This document shows positions 43,301-43,303 of a stretch of DNA of 43,303 bases, piece by piece; position 1 is the first letter of the stretch, and each line of letters starts with the position of its first letter. Source of the stretch: a virus; IMG/VR virus record IMGVR_UViG_3300045996_001687, positions 1 through 43,303 of that record; one strand, given 5' to 3'. A program made the position numbers and the translations under genes. A model generated the notes under the pieces. The model did not search any database. It saw only the letters and a list, made by a program, of their open reading frames with translations, and was not told the DNA's origin.

Positions 43301-43303
43301 GCG
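43177..43303. repeat. 127-bp terminal direct repeat, right copy
   Basis: Exact copy of 1-127. It holds the last 41 codons of the SF2 helicase and the ATG of the next gene, so the early operon runs without a break across the contig junction. Confidence 0.95.

Noticed and set aside
1-43303. tRNA or rRNA genes
   Set aside because: No cloverleaf or conserved rRNA stretches were recognised by eye; a covariance-model search would be needed to exclude a degenerate tRNA.

Overview
This window is a complete, high-GC (about two thirds G+C by eye) tailed-phage genome with siphovirus gene order. The first 127 bases repeat exactly as the last 127, so the contig is a circularised or circularly permuted molecule with a unit length of 43,176 bp. 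The host is most likely a high-GC actinobacterium, and Streptomyces or a relative would fit. The reasons are GTG/ATG starts with GTGA/ATGA overlaps, extended purine-rich ribosome sites, several apparently leaderless genes, and homologues of actinomycete plasmid functions (FtsK/Tra-like ATPase, DUF2637/SpdB-like membrane protein, prim-pol). No integrase, partition gene or recognisable repressor was found.

Layout. (1) 40221-43300, continuing through the junction to 4722, plus strand: a tightly overlapping early operon with small zinc-ribbon proteins, an SF2 helicase, a DUF3310 protein, a RecB/Cas4-like nuclease, a possible ssDNA-binding protein and a permuted-papain (YiiX-like) hydrolase. (2) 4726-7040: an accessory zone of small single-gene cassettes on both strands, each with its own promoter and GC-rich terminator, bounded by a perfect 39-bp inverted repeat; it also holds the DUF2637-like membrane protein. 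(3) 7051-8874 minus: the FtsK/Tra-like translocase. 8932-10897 plus: a run of small, mostly membrane, proteins. (4) 10967-35699 minus: read from right to left, two wHTH-like proteins, endonuclease VII, HNH, possible small terminase, a secreted neprosin-like protein, large terminase, portal, a mosaic head protein, protease, capsid, glycosyltransferase, collar-type fibre, connector, tail terminator, two tail-tube-like proteins, frameshifted tail chaperones, tape measure, minor tail proteins, amidase endolysin and holin-type membrane proteins. (5) 35700-36012: an iteron-rich noncoding region, the probable replication origin. 36015-40143 minus: SF3 helicase, prim-pol and an SF1 helicase.

Regulation looks unified. 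A short element, CTACGTCTGCTATAGT in its full form, recurs between genes across the genome and supplies a -10 box (TATAGT/C). At several genes the ATG lies exactly six bases after this box, which predicts leaderless mRNAs. One such site lies inside a head gene and would give a nested protein.

The most interesting combination is an iteron origin, prim-pol plus SF3 helicase, an FtsK/Tra-like ATPase and a SpdB-like protein in a phage with no visible integrase. That suggests a phage-plasmid life style or a plasmid-derived DNA-transfer module, but this is inference. Other notable cargo is a secreted neprosin-type protein with both expected catalytic glutamates, a permuted NlpC/P60-type hydrolase in the early operon, and a glycosyltransferase beside a fibre in the head region.
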